Below are positions 1 to 10,353 of a DNA stretch of 64,000 nucleotides, piece by piece. Numbering within the stretch: the first letter of the stretch is position 1; each line of letters begins with the position of its first letter. Location: positions 496,001 through 560,000 of the forward strand of contig NZ_LYPL01000002.1 of assembly GCF_001662075.1 (NCBI RefSeq). The letters are read 5' to 3'. The translations under genes and the position numbers were made by a program. This DNA comes from Rhizobium bangladeshense (GTDB lineage Bacteria > Pseudomonadota > Alphaproteobacteria > Rhizobiales > Rhizobiaceae). Below the pieces are notes generated by a model, which saw nothing but the letters and a program-made list of their open reading frames with translations, made no database searches and was not told where the DNA came from.

Positions 1-36
1 CGAAGAATCACGTCCAAACTGAGGCAGAGCAATGCT

Positions 37-1440
37 TCAGCTCACTCTGACATAGCTAGTCATGCCGGTCTTCTGATGCTCGATGATGTGGCAATGCAGC
101 ACCCAGTCGCCGGGGTTGTCGGCGACGAGGGCCAATTGCACCTTCTCGTCCGGCTGGACGAGGTAGGTGTCGGAGACGAGCGGCATCACCTCCCGGGTTG
201 AGGACGAGATCACCGTGAAGCTCATTCCGTGCAGATGGATCGGATGAGCATGCGGCGTGGTGTTCTCCAGATTGAAGACATAGCTCTTGCCGAGCTTCAG
301 CTCCGCCAGCGGCGCCGTCGGATCGGGGGTGTCGCCCGACCAGGGTACCTTGTTGATCGCCCAGAAGCTGTAGCCGAGCGTGCCGCAGATACTTTCGACG
401 GCGGCATTTTCCGCAGTGGCGCTCAACACCAGCGGGATCTCTTCGGCGGCGGAAAGATCGGCCTTCGGAACGGGGTTTTTGGCAAGCGGGCCGAGATCGC
501 CGAAATCGCGTTTCAACGACTGTCCGACGGCACGCAGGCTGGCAATCGTCTTCGGCGTCGTGCCGCGGAGATCTTCAAGCGTGGCGACGGCGCCTTCGCC
601 GTCCGGCATGCGCACGGCAAGGTCGAGCCGCTGTCCGGGCCCGATCTGCAGGAGGTCGAGGGGAAAGCGCTTCGGCACCGGATTGCCGTCGATGGCGATG
701 ACGGTCGCATCGGCGCCCGCCATCTTCAGCGAGAAAATGCGCGTCACATCGGTGATGGCGATGCGCAGCCGCACCAGCCCCCCGGCAGGCGCGTCATATT
801 GCGGCTCCCGATGCCAGTTGGCGGTGCGCACCGTGCCGTAGGTACCGCTCTTGGCCGCATCGCGCGGCCGGAAGGGGGCGATGAACTGCCCGTCGCCGCC
901 AAGCCGCCAGTCGCGCAGGTTCAGCAGCACCTCGGCATCGAATTCGGGATCGGTCGGGTCCTCGACCACGAGCATGCCGGTCATGCCGTGGCCGATCTGC
1001 GTCAGCGTGTTGCAGTGCGGGTGATACCAAAAGGTGCCGGCATCGGGCGGGGTGAAAGCATAGTCGAAGCTGTCGCCGGTGTAGATATAGGGCTGCGTCA
1101 CGAAGGGCACGCCGTCCATGCGGTTGTCGATGCGCAGTCCATGCCAGTGGATCGTCGTCGGCTCGTCCAGCTGGTTGTTCAGCCGTGCCGCATAGGGCTG
1201 ACCCTTCGTCAACCTCAGAACCGGCGGCATGCCGTCATGGCCCCAGCTCATGACATCCCGGGTCGGTCCCGCCTCGGTCAGCATGGCCTCGGTCTTCACC
1301 GCCGTCAGTAGCTGCGGCGCCGCCGCAGCCGCGGCAGGCCCGAATTTGCCGGCAATGCCCATGCCGAGGCCGTAGGCGCCCGCGACGGCGGATGCCCTGA
1401 GAAGGTTGCGGCGGGTCAGGAAGGGCATGCGCGGCTCCAC
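37..1440 (-). CDS. Tat-exported multicopper oxidase (CopA/CumA-like)
   Basis: This is a three-domain multicopper oxidase of about 467 residues, expected to oxidise metals or phenolics in the periplasm with O2 as acceptor. A twin-arginine signal (TRRNLLRASA) opens the protein. Copper ligands are visible in order: HWHG near residue 98, WYHPHC near 140, HPIHLHG near 399 and HCHIIEHQKTGM near 449-460, where the Met is the expected type-1 axial ligand. I chose the GTG at 1438-1440 because AGGAGG at 1453-1458 lies 12 nt upstream. The ATG four codons later (1426-1428) is the alternative, and longer in-frame extensions do not look like protein. It is transcribed divergently from aspS. The substrate cannot be told from sequence; copper or manganese are possible. 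Confidence 0.88.
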   Translation of the reverse strand: MEPRMPFLTRRNLLRASAVAGAYGLGMGIAGKFGPAAAAAAPQLLTAVKTEAMLTEAGPTRDVMSWGHDGMPPVLRLTKGQPYAARLNNQLDEPTTIHWHGLRIDNRMDGVPFVTQPYIYTGDSFDYAFTPPDAGTFWYHPHCNTLTQIGHGMTGMLVVEDPTDPEFDAEVLLNLRDWRLGGDGQFIAPFRPRDAAKSGTYGTVRTANWHREPQYDAPAGGLVRLRIAITDVTRIFSLKMAGADATVIAIDGNPVPKRFPLDLLQIGPGQRLDLAVRMPDGEGAVATLEDLRGTTPKTIASLRAVGQSLKRDFGDLGPLAKNPVPKADLSAAEEIPLVLSATAENAAVESICGTLGYSFWAINKVPWSGDTPDPTAPLAELKLGKSYVFNLENTTPHAHPIHLHGMSFTVISSSTREVMPLVSDTYLVQPDEKVQLALVADNPGDWVLHCHIIEHQKTGMTSYVRVS

Positions 1441-1683
1441 GACGAAAATGCACCTCCTTTTAAAGTTGACCGACATCTTCATCAATACGGCAGGCGCGGC
1501 CAAACTGCCGCAGCATACGGGCCTCGGCTTCGCCATAAACGCGTGCCAATCGCGCGGCGAGCACGCGCCAAGCCTTGACAAATCGGAGCGTCCATGCGCT
1601 TTTCCGCCCGATTTTCTTGTCGGCGCTTGAGGGGCCCTTGAACCCTTGCTGCCGTCTTAAGCCACATGCCAGGAATTGAGATC

Positions 1684-3474
1684 ATGCATCGCTATCGCAG
1701 CCACACATGCGCCGCCCTCCGCAAGACGGATGTCGGCTCGACCGTCCGTATCTCCGGCTGGGTCCATCGCGTTCGCGACCATGGCGGCGTTCTTTTCATC
1801 GACCTCCGCGACCACTACGGCGTCACCCAGGTCGTCGCCGATCCCGATAGCCCGGCCTTCAAGCTGGCCGAGACCGTCCGCGGCGAATGGGTCATTCGCA
1901 TCGACGGCCTGGTCAAGGCGCGCACCGAAGACACCGTCAACAAGACCATGGCGACCGGCGAGATTGAGCTCTACGCTCAGGAGATAGAGGTGCTCTCCGC
2001 CGCCAAGGAATTGCCGCTGCCGGTTTTCGGCGAGCCCGAATACCCTGAAGACGTCCGCCTCAAATACCGCTTCCTCGATCTGCGCCGCGAAACGCTGCAC
2101 CGGAACATCGTCAAGCGCACCCAGGTCATCTCGGCGATGCGCCGCGAAATGGGCGCTGTCGGCTTCACCGAATATACGACGCCGATCCTGACAGCCTCCT
2201 CGCCGGAAGGCGCACGCGACTTCCTCGTTCCCTCGCGGATCCATCCCGGCACCTTTTACGCGCTGCCGCAGGCGCCGCAGCAGTACAAGCAGTTGCTGAT
2301 GGTTGCCGGTTTCGACCGTTATTTCCAGATCGCGCCGTGCTTCCGCGACGAAGACCCGCGGGCCGATCGACTGCCGGGCGAATTCTACCAGCTCGATCTC
2401 GAGATGAGCTTCGTTACACAGGAAGACGTCTGGAACACCATGGGTCCGCTGATGACCCAGATTTTTGAGGAGTTCGCCGAAGGCAAGCCGGTCACCAAGG
2501 AATGGCCGCGCATCCCCTATGACGAGGCGATCCGCAAATATGGCACGGACAAGCCGGATCTGCGCAACCCGATTATCATGGAAGCGGTGACCGAGCATTT
2601 CGCCGGCTCCGGTTTCAAGGTCTTCGCCGGCATGATCGCTTCCAACCCGAAGGTTCAGATCTGGGCGATCCCGGCAAAGACCGGCGGCTCGCGCGCTTTC
2701 TGCGACCGGATGAACGCCTGGGCGCAGAGCCAGGGCCAGCCCGGCCTCGGCTATATCTTCTGGCGCAGCGAGAACGACAAGCTCGAAGGTGCCGGACCGC
2801 TCGCCAAGAACATCGGCGAGGAGCGCACCGAAGCGATCCGCACCCAGCTCGGCCTCGGCGATGGCGACGCCTGCTTCTTCGTCGCCGGCGAGCCGGAAAA
2901 ATTCTACAAGTTTGCGGGCGAAGCGCGCACCAAGGCCGGCGAGGAATTGAACCTCGTCGACCGCGATCGTTTCGAACTCTGCTGGATCGTCGACTTTCCC
3001 TTCTTTGAATGGAACGACGAGGAGAAGAAGGTCGATTTCGCCCACAACCCGTTCTCGATGCCGCAGGGCGGCCTTGACGCGCTGCAGAACCAGGACCCGC
3101 TGACGATCAAGGCTTTCCAGTACGATGCCGTCTGCAACGGCTTCGAAATCGCCTCGGGCTCGATCCGCAACCAGTCGCCGGAAACCATGGTCGCCGCCTT
3201 CGAGAAGGTCGGCCTCAGCCAGCAGGACGTCGAGGATCGTTTCGGCGGTCTCTACCGCGCCTTCCAGTACGGCGCCCCGCCGCATGGTGGCGCGGCCTTC
3301 GGCATCGACCGCATTGTCATGTTGCTCGTCGGCGCCAAGAACCTGCGTGAGATCTCGCTGTTCCCGATGAACCAGCAGGCCCAGGACCTCCTGATGGGCG
3401 CGCCGACCCCGGCAACCCCGACGCAGCTGCGCGAGCTCTCGATCCGGCCGATCCCGCCGGTCAAGAAGGACTGA
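1684..3474 (+). CDS. aspS: Aspartyl-tRNA synthetase, probably non-discriminating (Asp/Asn)
   Basis: This is a class II synthetase of 596 residues, the usual bacterial length. It has an N-terminal OB anticodon-binding domain (about 1-110), the catalytic core with the motif 2 region [10 protein letters not shown] near residue 220, the bacterial GAD insertion, and motif 3 near the end (GIDRIVMLL). The start is the ATG before [21 protein letters not shown] lies just upstream. WVH in the anticodon domain and ATGEIEL further on keep the His and Gly that mark non-discriminating AspRS in Pseudomonas, so the enzyme probably also makes Asp-tRNA(Asn) for GatCAB. That specificity is inference. A strong terminator follows. 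Confidence 0.97.
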   Translation: MHRYRSHTCAALRKTDVGSTVRISGWVHRVRDHGGVLFIDLRDHYGVTQVVADPDSPAFKLAETVRGEWVIRIDGLVKARTEDTVNKTMATGEIELYAQEIEVLSAAKELPLPVFGEPEYPEDVRLKYRFLDLRRETLHRNIVKRTQVISAMRREMGAVGFTEYTTPILTASSPEGARDFLVPSRIHPGTFYALPQAPQQYKQLLMVAGFDRYFQIAPCFRDEDPRADRLPGEFYQLDLEMSFVTQEDVWNTMGPLMTQIFEEFAEGKPVTKEWPRIPYDEAIRKYGTDKPDLRNPIIMEAVTEHFAGSGFKVFAGMIASNPKVQIWAIPAKTGGSRAFCDRMNAWAQSQGQPGLGYIFWRSENDKLEGAGPLAKNIGEERTEAIRTQLGLGDGDACFFVAGEPEKFYKFAGEARTKAGEELNLVDRDRFELCWIVDFPFFEWNDEEKKVDFAHNPFSMPQGGLDALQNQDPLTIKAFQYDAVCNGFEIASGSIRNQSPETMVAAFEKVGLSQQDVEDRFGGLYRAFQYGAPPHGGAAFGIDRIVMLLVGAKNLREISLFPMNQQAQDLLMGAPTPATPTQLRELSIRPIPPVKKD

Positions 3475-3520
3475 TATAATAGGCTGCAAAGGGCCGGAGA
3501 GAGGTCGCCTTCGGAAAGAT

Positions 3521-3554
3521 AAAAGGCCCGGCGGTGCGAACCGCCGGGCCTTTT
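3521..3554. terminator. Bidirectional rho-independent terminator between aspS and a convergent gene
   Basis: A perfect 14-bp inverted repeat (AAAAGGCCCGGCGG with its complement) encloses a 6-nt loop. It has T-runs on both strands, so it can end aspS and the convergent gene at 3574-4761. Confidence 0.9.
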
Positions 3555-3573
3555 CGTTGTCAGATCAAAGCGA

Positions 3574-4761
3574 TCAGTCGTTGGCCGAAACCTTGACGCC
3601 GAGCACCTGCGGTAGCGTGTTCGGAGCGCCCATGGCGGCGCCGACGATCGTCGGGAAGGGCACCGGCTTTTCAGGGACGGCCTTGACGGTCAGGCTCTTC
3701 GGGTCGTCGAGGAAGGTGTTGACGGCGGCCGAAACGGCATTCTGCAGTTCCGGGATGTTGAGCTGCGCCAGCATGATCGGCGTCATCGTCTTCAGCGAAT
3801 CCGCCATCAGCTTGCCTGATATGTTCTGCTGCGCGCCGGCATAATCGAGCGCCCGCTTGGTGATCGAGGCATCCTCGAAGCGCACCTGCGCGCCTTCGAA
3901 GGACAGCTGCTGCATCAGACCCAGCATGGCAAGGCCGAGCGCCTGCTGCGCCTGTTCCTTGTTCGGGTTGGCTTCCGACTGCTTCATCGCATCCTGCATC
4001 GACTTCATGAAGGCCATTGTGTAGCCGGAGATCTTGAAGCCGAGGTTGAGCTTGCCGATGTTGGTGAAGTCGAAGGCGATTTCTGAAACGTCGATCGTGC
4101 CGGGCCCGAGCTCCCAGGCGCCCTTCATGGTAATGTCGCCCTGGACGTGCTGCAGGGCGAGTTTCTCGATCGCATCCTTGCTCTTGGGATCGTCGGTCTT
4201 GCTGAGATCGGCCTTCATGCTTTTGAAGGCACCGTCGAAATCGAAGCCGGATTCGTCCTCGCGCAGCGTCAAATTCATGTCGCTCTGAAGCACCGAGAAC
4301 ACTTCCGCGCCGTCCTTGACCACTTTCAGCGGGCCGGTATGGGCAGTCTCGTAGAGCATCATGGTGTCGAGCGAGTCGCCGCCCGGCGTTGCCGGGACGG
4401 AGATGCCGCCGAGCGTCAGCTCCTGCGCCGTCACGGTGACGCCGTCTCCCGTCTTGTTAACGTCGGGAAAGGCCGCTTCTTCGATGTAATAGCCGCCTTC
4501 CTCGTCTTCCTCCACGCCGGAAAGGGTGACTTCGCCGATGGGCAGGCTTTCGCCGCCGGTCGGCTTGACCGTAACATTCTTCAAAGTCACGGTCGTGCCG
4601 TTGATATCGACGCCTTCAGCCGAAATCGTTCCGCCCTGCGCTTCATAGGCGGCATTGATCTTCCTCAAGAGATCGGCGCCGTCGAGAGCGAAAGCCGAGC
4701 CGGCGAGGGAGAAAAAGGCGACGCCCGACAGCATCAGCCGCGTTGTCCGGTAAATGTTCAT
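3574..4761 (-). CDS. Secreted protein of unknown function
   Basis: The 395-residue protein starts with a clear Sec signal peptide (cleavage expected after GSAFA, near residue 25). The rest is rich in beta-strand-like stretches (for example SAEGVDINGTTVTLKNVTVK) and has a helical, Met/Gln-rich middle (MKSMQDAMKQSEANPNKEQA). I do not recognise a named domain. The pattern suggests a periplasmic beta-rich protein, perhaps related to lipid- or envelope-associated families, but that is a guess. The gene is monocistronic, convergent with aspS and divergent from parC. Confidence 0.8.
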   Translation of the reverse strand: MNIYRTTRLMLSGVAFFSLAGSAFALDGADLLRKINAAYEAQGGTISAEGVDINGTTVTLKNVTVKPTGGESLPIGEVTLSGVEEDEEGGYYIEEAAFPDVNKTGDGVTVTAQELTLGGISVPATPGGDSLDTMMLYETAHTGPLKVVKDGAEVFSVLQSDMNLTLREDESGFDFDGAFKSMKADLSKTDDPKSKDAIEKLALQHVQGDITMKGAWELGPGTIDVSEIAFDFTNIGKLNLGFKISGYTMAFMKSMQDAMKQSEANPNKEQAQQALGLAMLGLMQQLSFEGAQVRFEDASITKRALDYAGAQQNISGKLMADSLKTMTPIMLAQLNIPELQNAVSAAVNTFLDDPKSLTVKAVPEKPVPFPTIVGAAMGAPNTLPQVLGVKVSAND

Positions 4762-4987
4762 GGGGTGATTCCTCTGGTGGCGTTGGAAATCTGCAGTTAC
4801 GCTACTATAGATTGGGGCCGCTTTATATTTGCGGACCTCTAAATTTCTGTTGAAAGGAACGGCAAACGAAGTCCAAATTGCGGCGAAGGGTTTGTCTCAT
4901 TCTTCGATGTCAGTCCCAAGTCTTCATCCACAGCTGCAATGCCCCGGATTCCTTGCCCGCCGGCCGCTTCTGGGCTAGTCAAGACCC

Positions 4988-7243
4988 ATGGGACAAGAGA
5001 TTTTGCCGCCTTCCGGCGGAGACGACGACAATATCCAACCGGTCGACCTCAAGGCGGCGCTCGAGCAGCGTTACCTCGCCTATGCGCTGTCGACCATCAT
5101 GCATCGCGCTCTGCCTGACGTGCGCGACGGGTTGAAGCCCGTGCATCGCCGCATCGTCTATGCGATGAACGAGATGGGACTGAGGCCGACTTCGGCCTTC
5201 CGGAAATGCGCCAAGATCGTCGGCGAGGTGATGGGTAATTACCATCCGCACGGCGACCAGTCGATCTACGATGCGCTCGCCCGTCTCGCCCAGGATTTCT
5301 CGCAGCGCTACACGCTGGTCAACGGCCAGGGCAATTTCGGCAATATCGATGGCGACAGCCCGGCCGCCATGCGTTACACCGAATCGAAGATGACGGCGGT
5401 CTCCGAACTGCTGCTCGAAGGCATCGATCAGGACGCCGTCGACTTCCGCGACACCTACGACGAATCGAATTCCGAGCCGGTCGTCCTTCCCGGCGCCTTC
5501 CCGAACCTGCTCGCCAACGGCTCCTCCGGCATTGCCGTCGGCATGGCGACCTCGATCCCGTCGCACAATGCCCATGAGCTTTGCGACGCCGCGCTACATC
5601 TGATCAAGCATCCCGATGCGACCGTCGAAAAGCTTGTCGAATTCATTCCCGGTCCGGATTTTCCGACCGGCGGCATCATCATCGACAGCCGCGACAGCAT
5701 CATCGAGAGCTACCGCACCGGCCGCGGCGGTTTCCGTGTGCGGGCGAAATGGCAGATCGAGGATCTCGGCCGCGGCGGTTACCAGATCGTCATCACCGAA
5801 ATTCCCTTCCAGGTGCAGAAATCGCGGCTGATCGAGAAGATCGCCGAGCTGCTGATCGCGCGAAAGCTGCCGCTGCTCGAAGATATTCGCGACGAATCGG
5901 CCGAGGACATCCGTGTCGTCCTGGTGCCGAAATCCAGGAGCGTCGATCCGACGATCCTGATGGAATCGATGTTCAAGCTGACGGAGCTCGAAAGCCGCTT
6001 CCCGCTTAACATGAACGTTCTGTCCATGGGTCGCATCCCCAGGGTCATGGCCCTGAACGAGGTGCTGAAAGAGTGGCTGGATCACCGCCGCGAGGTTCTG
6101 CAGCGCCGCTCGCGCTTCCGTCTGGCCGCGATCGAAAAACGTCTCGAAATCCTCGGCGGCCTGCTGATCGCCTATCTCAACATCGACGAGGTGATCCGCA
6201 TCATCCGCGAGGAGGATGAGCCGAAGCCGGTCATGATGGCGCGCTGGGATCTCACCGACAACCAGGTCGAGGCGATCCTCAACATGCGGCTGCGCGCCTT
6301 GCGCAAGCTGGAAGAATTCGAGATCCGCAAGGAGTTCGACGAACTCACCAAGGAAAAGGGTGAGATCGAGGCGCTGCTAGCCTCCGACGACAAGCAGTGG
6401 CAGACGGTTGCCTGGGAAATCGGTGAAGTGAAGAAGAAATTCGCCAAGGCGACCGAGGTCGGCCGCCGCCGCACCCAGTTCGCCGACGCGCCGGAGGCCG
6501 ATGAGGAGGCGATCCAGCAGGCGATGATCGAGAAGGAACCGATCACCGTCGTCATCTCCGAAAAGGGCTGGATCCGCGCGCTGAAGGGCCATATTGCCGA
6601 TACGGCGACGCTGACCTTCAAGGAAGGCGACGGCCTGAAGGTGGCTTTCCCGGCCCAGACGACCGACAAGATCCTGATCGTCACGACCGGCGGCAAGGCC
6701 TTCACGCTTGGCGGCGACAAGCTGCCGGGCGGTCGCGGCCACGGCGAGCCGCTGCGCATCATGGTCGATATGGACAACGACCAAGCCGTGCTGACCGCTT
6801 TCGTCCACGATCCCGCGCGCAAGCAGCTGATCGTCTCCACAGCCGGCAACGGCTTCGTCGTTGCCGAGGCCGAGCTGGTCGCCAATACCCGCAAGGGCAA
6901 GCAGATCATGAATGTCGCGCTGCCCGAGGAGACGCAGCTGCTGGTGTCCGTCAGCGGCGACCATGTCGCCGTCGTCGGCGAAAACCGCAAGCTGCTGGTT
7001 TTTCCCTTAGCGCAGGTGCCGGAAATGTCGCGCGGCAAGGGCGTTCGCCTGCAGCGTTACAAGGATGGCGGCATTTCCGACGTCCGCTGCTTTGCGATCT
7101 CGGACGGCCTCGTCTGGGAAGACAGTGCCGGCCGCACCTTCACGAAGAACAAGGACGAGCTTGCCGAATGGCTGGGCGACCGCGCCAGCGCCGGCCGCAC
7201 CGTGCCGAAGGGTTTTCCGCGTAGCGGCAAATTTGCCGGGTAG
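4988..7243 (+). CDS. parC: DNA topoisomerase IV subunit A
   Basis: This is the 751-residue type IIA topoisomerase cleavage subunit, which decatenates chromosomes together with ParE (not in this window). The breakage-reunion domain occupies about residues 25-480; the catalytic Tyr is in AMRYTESKM near residue 127. A coiled-coil segment (about 370-480) and a beta-pinwheel C-terminal domain with GGKAFTLGG- and GRGHGEP-type blades follow. The quinolone-determining loop reads [12 protein letters not shown], with Gln where E. coli ParC has Ser80; as far as I know this is usual for alphaproteobacterial ParC. The start ATG follows a weak ribosome site. The gene stands alone. Confidence 0.97.
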   Translation: MGQEILPPSGGDDDNIQPVDLKAALEQRYLAYALSTIMHRALPDVRDGLKPVHRRIVYAMNEMGLRPTSAFRKCAKIVGEVMGNYHPHGDQSIYDALARLAQDFSQRYTLVNGQGNFGNIDGDSPAAMRYTESKMTAVSELLLEGIDQDAVDFRDTYDESNSEPVVLPGAFPNLLANGSSGIAVGMATSIPSHNAHELCDAALHLIKHPDATVEKLVEFIPGPDFPTGGIIIDSRDSIIESYRTGRGGFRVRAKWQIEDLGRGGYQIVITEIPFQVQKSRLIEKIAELLIARKLPLLEDIRDESAEDIRVVLVPKSRSVDPTILMESMFKLTELESRFPLNMNVLSMGRIPRVMALNEVLKEWLDHRREVLQRRSRFRLAAIEKRLEILGGLLIAYLNIDEVIRIIREEDEPKPVMMARWDLTDNQVEAILNMRLRALRKLEEFEIRKEFDELTKEKGEIEALLASDDKQWQTVAWEIGEVKKKFAKATEVGRRRTQFADAPEADEEAIQQAMIEKEPITVVISEKGWIRALKGHIADTATLTFKEGDGLKVAFPAQTTDKILIVTTGGKAFTLGGDKLPGGRGHGEPLRIMVDMDNDQAVLTAFVHDPARKQLIVSTAGNGFVVAEAELVANTRKGKQIMNVALPEETQLLVSVSGDHVAVVGENRKLLVFPLAQVPEMSRGKGVRLQRYKDGGISDVRCFAISDGLVWEDSAGRTFTKNKDELAEWLGDRASAGRTVPKGFPRSGKFAG

Positions 7244-7244
7244 A

Positions 7245-7270
7245 GCAATTCCTTTTCTGTCTGGAATTGC
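7245..7270. repeat. Degenerate rhizobial intergenic palindrome
   Basis: GCAATTCC at 7245-7252 is perfectly inverted at 7263-7270 (GGAATTGC). The wording (AGAGCAATTCC, then GGAATTGCATGAAAAC) resembles a dispersed palindromic repeat I know from Rhizobiales intergenic regions. It lies immediately after the parC stop and could also act as an mRNA 3' hairpin. The rest of 7271-7482 shows nothing but the leader of the next gene. Confidence 0.55.
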
Positions 7271-7482
7271 ATGAAAACGAAGAGACGAGCATTTTCCTGG
7301 TGCGAACAGAACCGAAATGCTCTGAGCCATAAAAATTCCGTGCCCGGCTCTTGGCTGGCGCCGGAACTTCTCTATCTCATCGCTGTTACCCGAAAGAAGA
7401 GAAGGCCGGTTCTGTGGGCGGATGGAACGGCTGCGGTCCGCGCGCCTGGGAAAGGCGCGCGTGCCCTACCGGAGGAAAATCG

Positions 7483-7938
7483 ATGCCCGCCAGCACCATC
7501 AAATTGCATGTCAGCCATACTTACAGAGCGCCGCCCGCTGTCGTGTATGACGCCTGGCTCAACCCCGAAATCGCCCGCCGCTTCCTGTTTGCCACCGATG
7601 ACGGCCACGTCATCCGCGCCGATATCGATCCGCATGTCGGCGGCCGTTTTTTCATCGTCGACCGCCGCCCGACCGGCGACGCCTTCCACCAGGGTGTTTT
7701 CCTGGAATTGAAGCGCCCGCGCCGTATGGTCTTCTGCTTCTCCGTCGAAGAGCACGACCACAATTGTGACCGCGTCGAAATCGACATCGAGCCGCTCGGC
7801 GGCGGCAGCCGTCTGACGCTGAGCCACGAAATGTGCGCCGAATGGGCCGCACATGAGGAGAAGACCAGGCAAGGCTGGGCGCATGTGCTCGAAGGACTTG
7901 GCAGGGAGCTGGACCAGCAATTCAAGGCGGCCGGCTGA
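7483..7938 (+). CDS. SRPBCC / AHSA1-type START-fold protein
   Basis: The 151-residue single-domain protein has the family's hallmarks: the opening helix-grip motif YRAPPAVVYDAWLNPEIARRFL, then GGRFFIVD, and a closing helix with GWAHVLEGL. Such proteins bind small hydrophobic ligands or act as stress and ATPase-activating factors; the ligand here is unknown. The start is set by GGAGG at 7471-7475, 7 nt before the ATG. An in-frame upstream extension exists but lacks protein-like sequence. No operon partner; the next gene is convergent. Confidence 0.85.
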   Translation: MPASTIKLHVSHTYRAPPAVVYDAWLNPEIARRFLFATDDGHVIRADIDPHVGGRFFIVDRRPTGDAFHQGVFLELKRPRRMVFCFSVEEHDHNCDRVEIDIEPLGGGSRLTLSHEMCAEWAAHEEKTRQGWAHVLEGLGRELDQQFKAAG

Positions 7939-7982
7939 GAACTATGCTGAAATCGCGAAGGAAGCGCGGCGGCTGACCATAT

Positions 7983-8867
7983 TTACTCCGCAAGCGGCCT
8001 GCGACTCTTCCTTCGCGCCATCCAGCCAGAATGGGCGGCGATCGCCGCCACCAGGATACCGCCGCCGACGAGTGTCATCGTCGCCGGCCTTTCCGCGAAG
8101 ATCATCCAGACCCAGATCGGCGCGAGCACCGTTTCGAGCAGGTAGAACATGCCGACCTCAGGGGCGGAGAGGTAGCGTGGTCCGGTTGCCAGGCACCAGA
8201 AGGCGACCGGCATCACGATGGCGCCGTTGAGGAGGACCCACCCGGGGTGGGCGATGGAAAGCCCTGAGGGCAAGGCTTGCGCAAGGCCGAGGACGGCCGG
8301 CAGGATGGCGGCAAGCAGCGGCACGAAACCCATTTCCCGCCGCGAGGCACGTCCGACCGTGATGGCTGCGGCCAGAATGAACGCGCTGAGAAGCGCCATG
8401 GCGTCGCCAAAGAAATGGCCGCTGGAAAGCCCTTCGCTCACGATCAGTCCGACACCTGATATCATGAACAGCATGGCGATCAGCGTTGCGGCCGATGGCT
8501 TCTCCTTGAGGAAAATCCAGGAAAGAAGCGCCCCGAACATCGGGTTGAAGGCGACGATGAAGACCACATTAGCGGTGGTCGTATTGAAGACGGCCAGCAC
8601 GAAGGTGAGGGAGGAGATGCCGTAGAGCAGACCAGCGAGCAGGCCGGGTCGCCCTGGAACCAGGACCGGCCATTTGCCCGAAGTAACGCGCATAGCTCCA
8701 AGGATGACGAGCGTGGCAAGAACCGTTGCGGCGCTTCGTATTCCGAGAACCGACCAGATGTCGCCATCGCCAAGACGGACGAGCGGGATATCCATCGAAA
8801 GCGCCAGGCCGCCGATCGCCGTCAGCAGCAAGCCCTTCCTGTGGCCGGAACGAGCGGAAGGTAACAT
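7983..8867 (-). CDS. EamA/DMT-family membrane transporter
   Basis: The 294-residue protein has about ten hydrophobic segments in two five-helix EamA repeats, the usual drug/metabolite-transporter design of inner-membrane metabolite exporters. Recognisable family signs are the conserved end of the first repeat (AFNPMFGALLSWIFLKEKPS) and the corresponding region of the second repeat (GMFYLLETVLAPIWVW). Its ATG directly abuts the TGA of bpt (TGAATG), so the two genes are probably co-translated. The substrate is unknown. Confidence 0.88.
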   Translation of the reverse strand: MLPSARSGHRKGLLLTAIGGLALSMDIPLVRLGDGDIWSVLGIRSAATVLATLVILGAMRVTSGKWPVLVPGRPGLLAGLLYGISSLTFVLAVFNTTTANVVFIVAFNPMFGALLSWIFLKEKPSAATLIAMLFMISGVGLIVSEGLSSGHFFGDAMALLSAFILAAAITVGRASRREMGFVPLLAAILPAVLGLAQALPSGLSIAHPGWVLLNGAIVMPVAFWCLATGPRYLSAPEVGMFYLLETVLAPIWVWMIFAERPATMTLVGGGILVAAIAAHSGWMARRKSRRPLAE

Positions 8868-9644
8868 TCAGTCGTGGGTGCTTTCGCGCATGGAGGAGGG
8901 ATCGAAACGTTCCCAGCCGCGCGGGGTCAGATGTTCCTGTGGCTGGAAGCGTGTCTTGTAGTCCATTTTCCGCGACCCTTGCACCCAGTAGCCAAGGTAG
9001 ACATGCGGTAGGCCGAGCGCCCTGGTGCGCCTGATATGGTCGAGGATCATGAACGTGCCGAGTGAACGCCGCTCGAGCCCGGGATTGAAATAGGAATAGA
9101 CCATCGACAGCCCGTCGCTCATTGTATCGGTCAGCGCCGCGGCAAGCAGCTCGCCTTTCGGCCGCTCTTCCAGTCCTGAACCTTCCTCGCGCCGGCGGTA
9201 TTCGACGATTCGCGTATTCACATGCGTATCTTCCACCATGATCGCGTAGTCGAGCACGGTCATGTCAGACATGCCGCCCTGCTGATGGCGATAATCGAGA
9301 TAGCGTCGGAAGAGCGAATATTGTTCGCTGGAAGGCTGGGCGGTAAATTCGGTGGCGATGACGTCGGAATTGGCGGCAAGCACGCGCTTCATCGATTTCG
9401 TCGGCTCGAATTCCTGGGCGAGAATCCGCACGGAAACACAGGCACGGCAGGATTCGCAGGCCGGGCGGTAGGCGATGTTCTGCGAGCGGCGGAAACCGCC
9501 TTGCGTCAGGATGTCGTTCATCTCGGCGGCCCGCGGTCCGACCAGATGGGTGAAAACCTTGCGCTCCATCTCATGCGGCAGATACGGACACGCAGCCGGA
9601 GCCGTCAGATAAAACTGCGGGGATGGCGTTGTCTGCGTATTCAT
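8868..9644 (-). CDS. bpt: Aspartate/glutamate leucyltransferase (N-end rule)
   Basis: This 258-residue aminoacyl-tRNA-protein transferase attaches Leu to proteins with N-terminal Asp or Glu, marking them for ClpS/ClpAP degradation. Family features are the N-terminal [16 protein letters not shown] segment, the Cys-rich [12 protein letters not shown] motif and the C-terminal ATE domain with [13 protein letters not shown]. The start at [13 protein letters not shown] is preferred; an in-frame ATG 16 codons upstream (9692) is possible. AAGGAA lies about 13 nt upstream of the chosen start. The gene is followed without a gap by the DMT transporter. Confidence 0.93.
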   Translation of the reverse strand: MNTQTTPSPQFYLTAPAACPYLPHEMERKVFTHLVGPRAAEMNDILTQGGFRRSQNIAYRPACESCRACVSVRILAQEFEPTKSMKRVLAANSDVIATEFTAQPSSEQYSLFRRYLDYRHQQGGMSDMTVLDYAIMVEDTHVNTRIVEYRRREEGSGLEERPKGELLAAALTDTMSDGLSMVYSYFNPGLERRSLGTFMILDHIRRTRALGLPHVYLGYWVQGSRKMDYKTRFQPQEHLTPRGWERFDPSSMRESTHD

Positions 9645-9792
9645 TTGTCGCGGAAGTTTCCTTGTCGAGACAGTGCCGTTTTCCGACAGCATGACCTAAG
9701 AATAGAAAACGTCAACAGCGGGACGATTTCCGCCCTTCATTTCGATCTTCTAAAGTTAAATATGGAGCGTCTGCAACAGGCGGCAAAGGGAA

Positions 9793-9818
9793 GGCGGAGA
9801 CTTTATTTCGTCTCCGCC
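9793..9818 (-). terminator. Hairpin after the RDD gene
   Basis: GGCGGAGAC is perfectly repeated inverted (9 bp) around an 8-nt loop, just past the RDD stop. On the minus strand it is followed by a T-rich run broken by C residues, so it is a moderate terminator. Confidence 0.65.
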
Positions 9819-9823
9819 GCGCT

Positions 9824-10282
9824 TCAAGCGGTGCGCACCGTCACGGTGCCGACCAGCAGGTCGTGGATCAGGCGGCTGCGTTCGATAAACAGGCCGGCGA
9901 GCAGGATGAGCGGCGTCAGCACCGAGTTGAGGATCCAGAACAGCGCCAGATGCACGATCGCCGTCAGGAAATCCATCGGCCGCCCATCGACGCGCACGAT
10001 CGCGATCCCCATTGCCCGCATGCCGAGCGAGGCCTGGCTCGGTCCGCCGACGGTCAGGCCGAAGTAAATCCCGGCGACGATGACGAAGAGGGCAGGGTAG
10101 AGAAGGAAGCCGAGCCCGAGCGTGATGATCGACAGGAAGAACAGCACGATCGCTGCGGGGATCCACAGCAGCGCCACGATGAGGTAGTCGAGGATGAAGG
10201 CAAGGACACGGCGGCTCAACACGCCGCTATAGGCGCGCCAGTCCTCCGGTGCGGCAAAAAGCGGATTGGGGTTGTAGCTCAT
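9824..10282 (-). CDS. RDD-family inner-membrane protein
   Basis: The 152-residue protein carries the RDD signature: an Arg and Asp in the first helix (RRVLAFILDYLIVALLW) and a second Asp-containing conserved stretch before the last helix (FIERSRLIHDLLVGTVTV). About three or four membrane spans are expected. RDD proteins are of mixed or unknown function, with some reported as ion antiporters. The start is fixed by AGGAG 6 nt before the ATG. It follows hemB on the same strand with a 71-bp gap, so co-transcription is likely. Confidence 0.88.
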   Translation of the reverse strand: MSYNPNPLFAAPEDWRAYSGVLSRRVLAFILDYLIVALLWIPAAIVLFFLSIITLGLGFLLYPALFVIVAGIYFGLTVGGPSQASLGMRAMGIAIVRVDGRPMDFLTAIVHLALFWILNSVLTPLILLAGLFIERSRLIHDLLVGTVTVRTA

Positions 10283-10353
10283 CTCGATCTCCTGCGAAAA
10301 GCGATGCCGCTGATATGGTGTCGGTAGGGCGAAATACAATAATCGCCCTGCAC

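Noticed and set aside
1657..3489. 610-codon minus-strand open frame
   Set aside because: It is the exact antisense of aspS; its Arg/Glu/Val-rich composition is the usual shadow of a GC-rich gene.
4988..7243. Quinolone-resistance mutation in ParC (Gln at the Ser80 position)
   Set aside because: [10 protein letters not shown] appears to be the normal alphaproteobacterial form rather than an acquired change.
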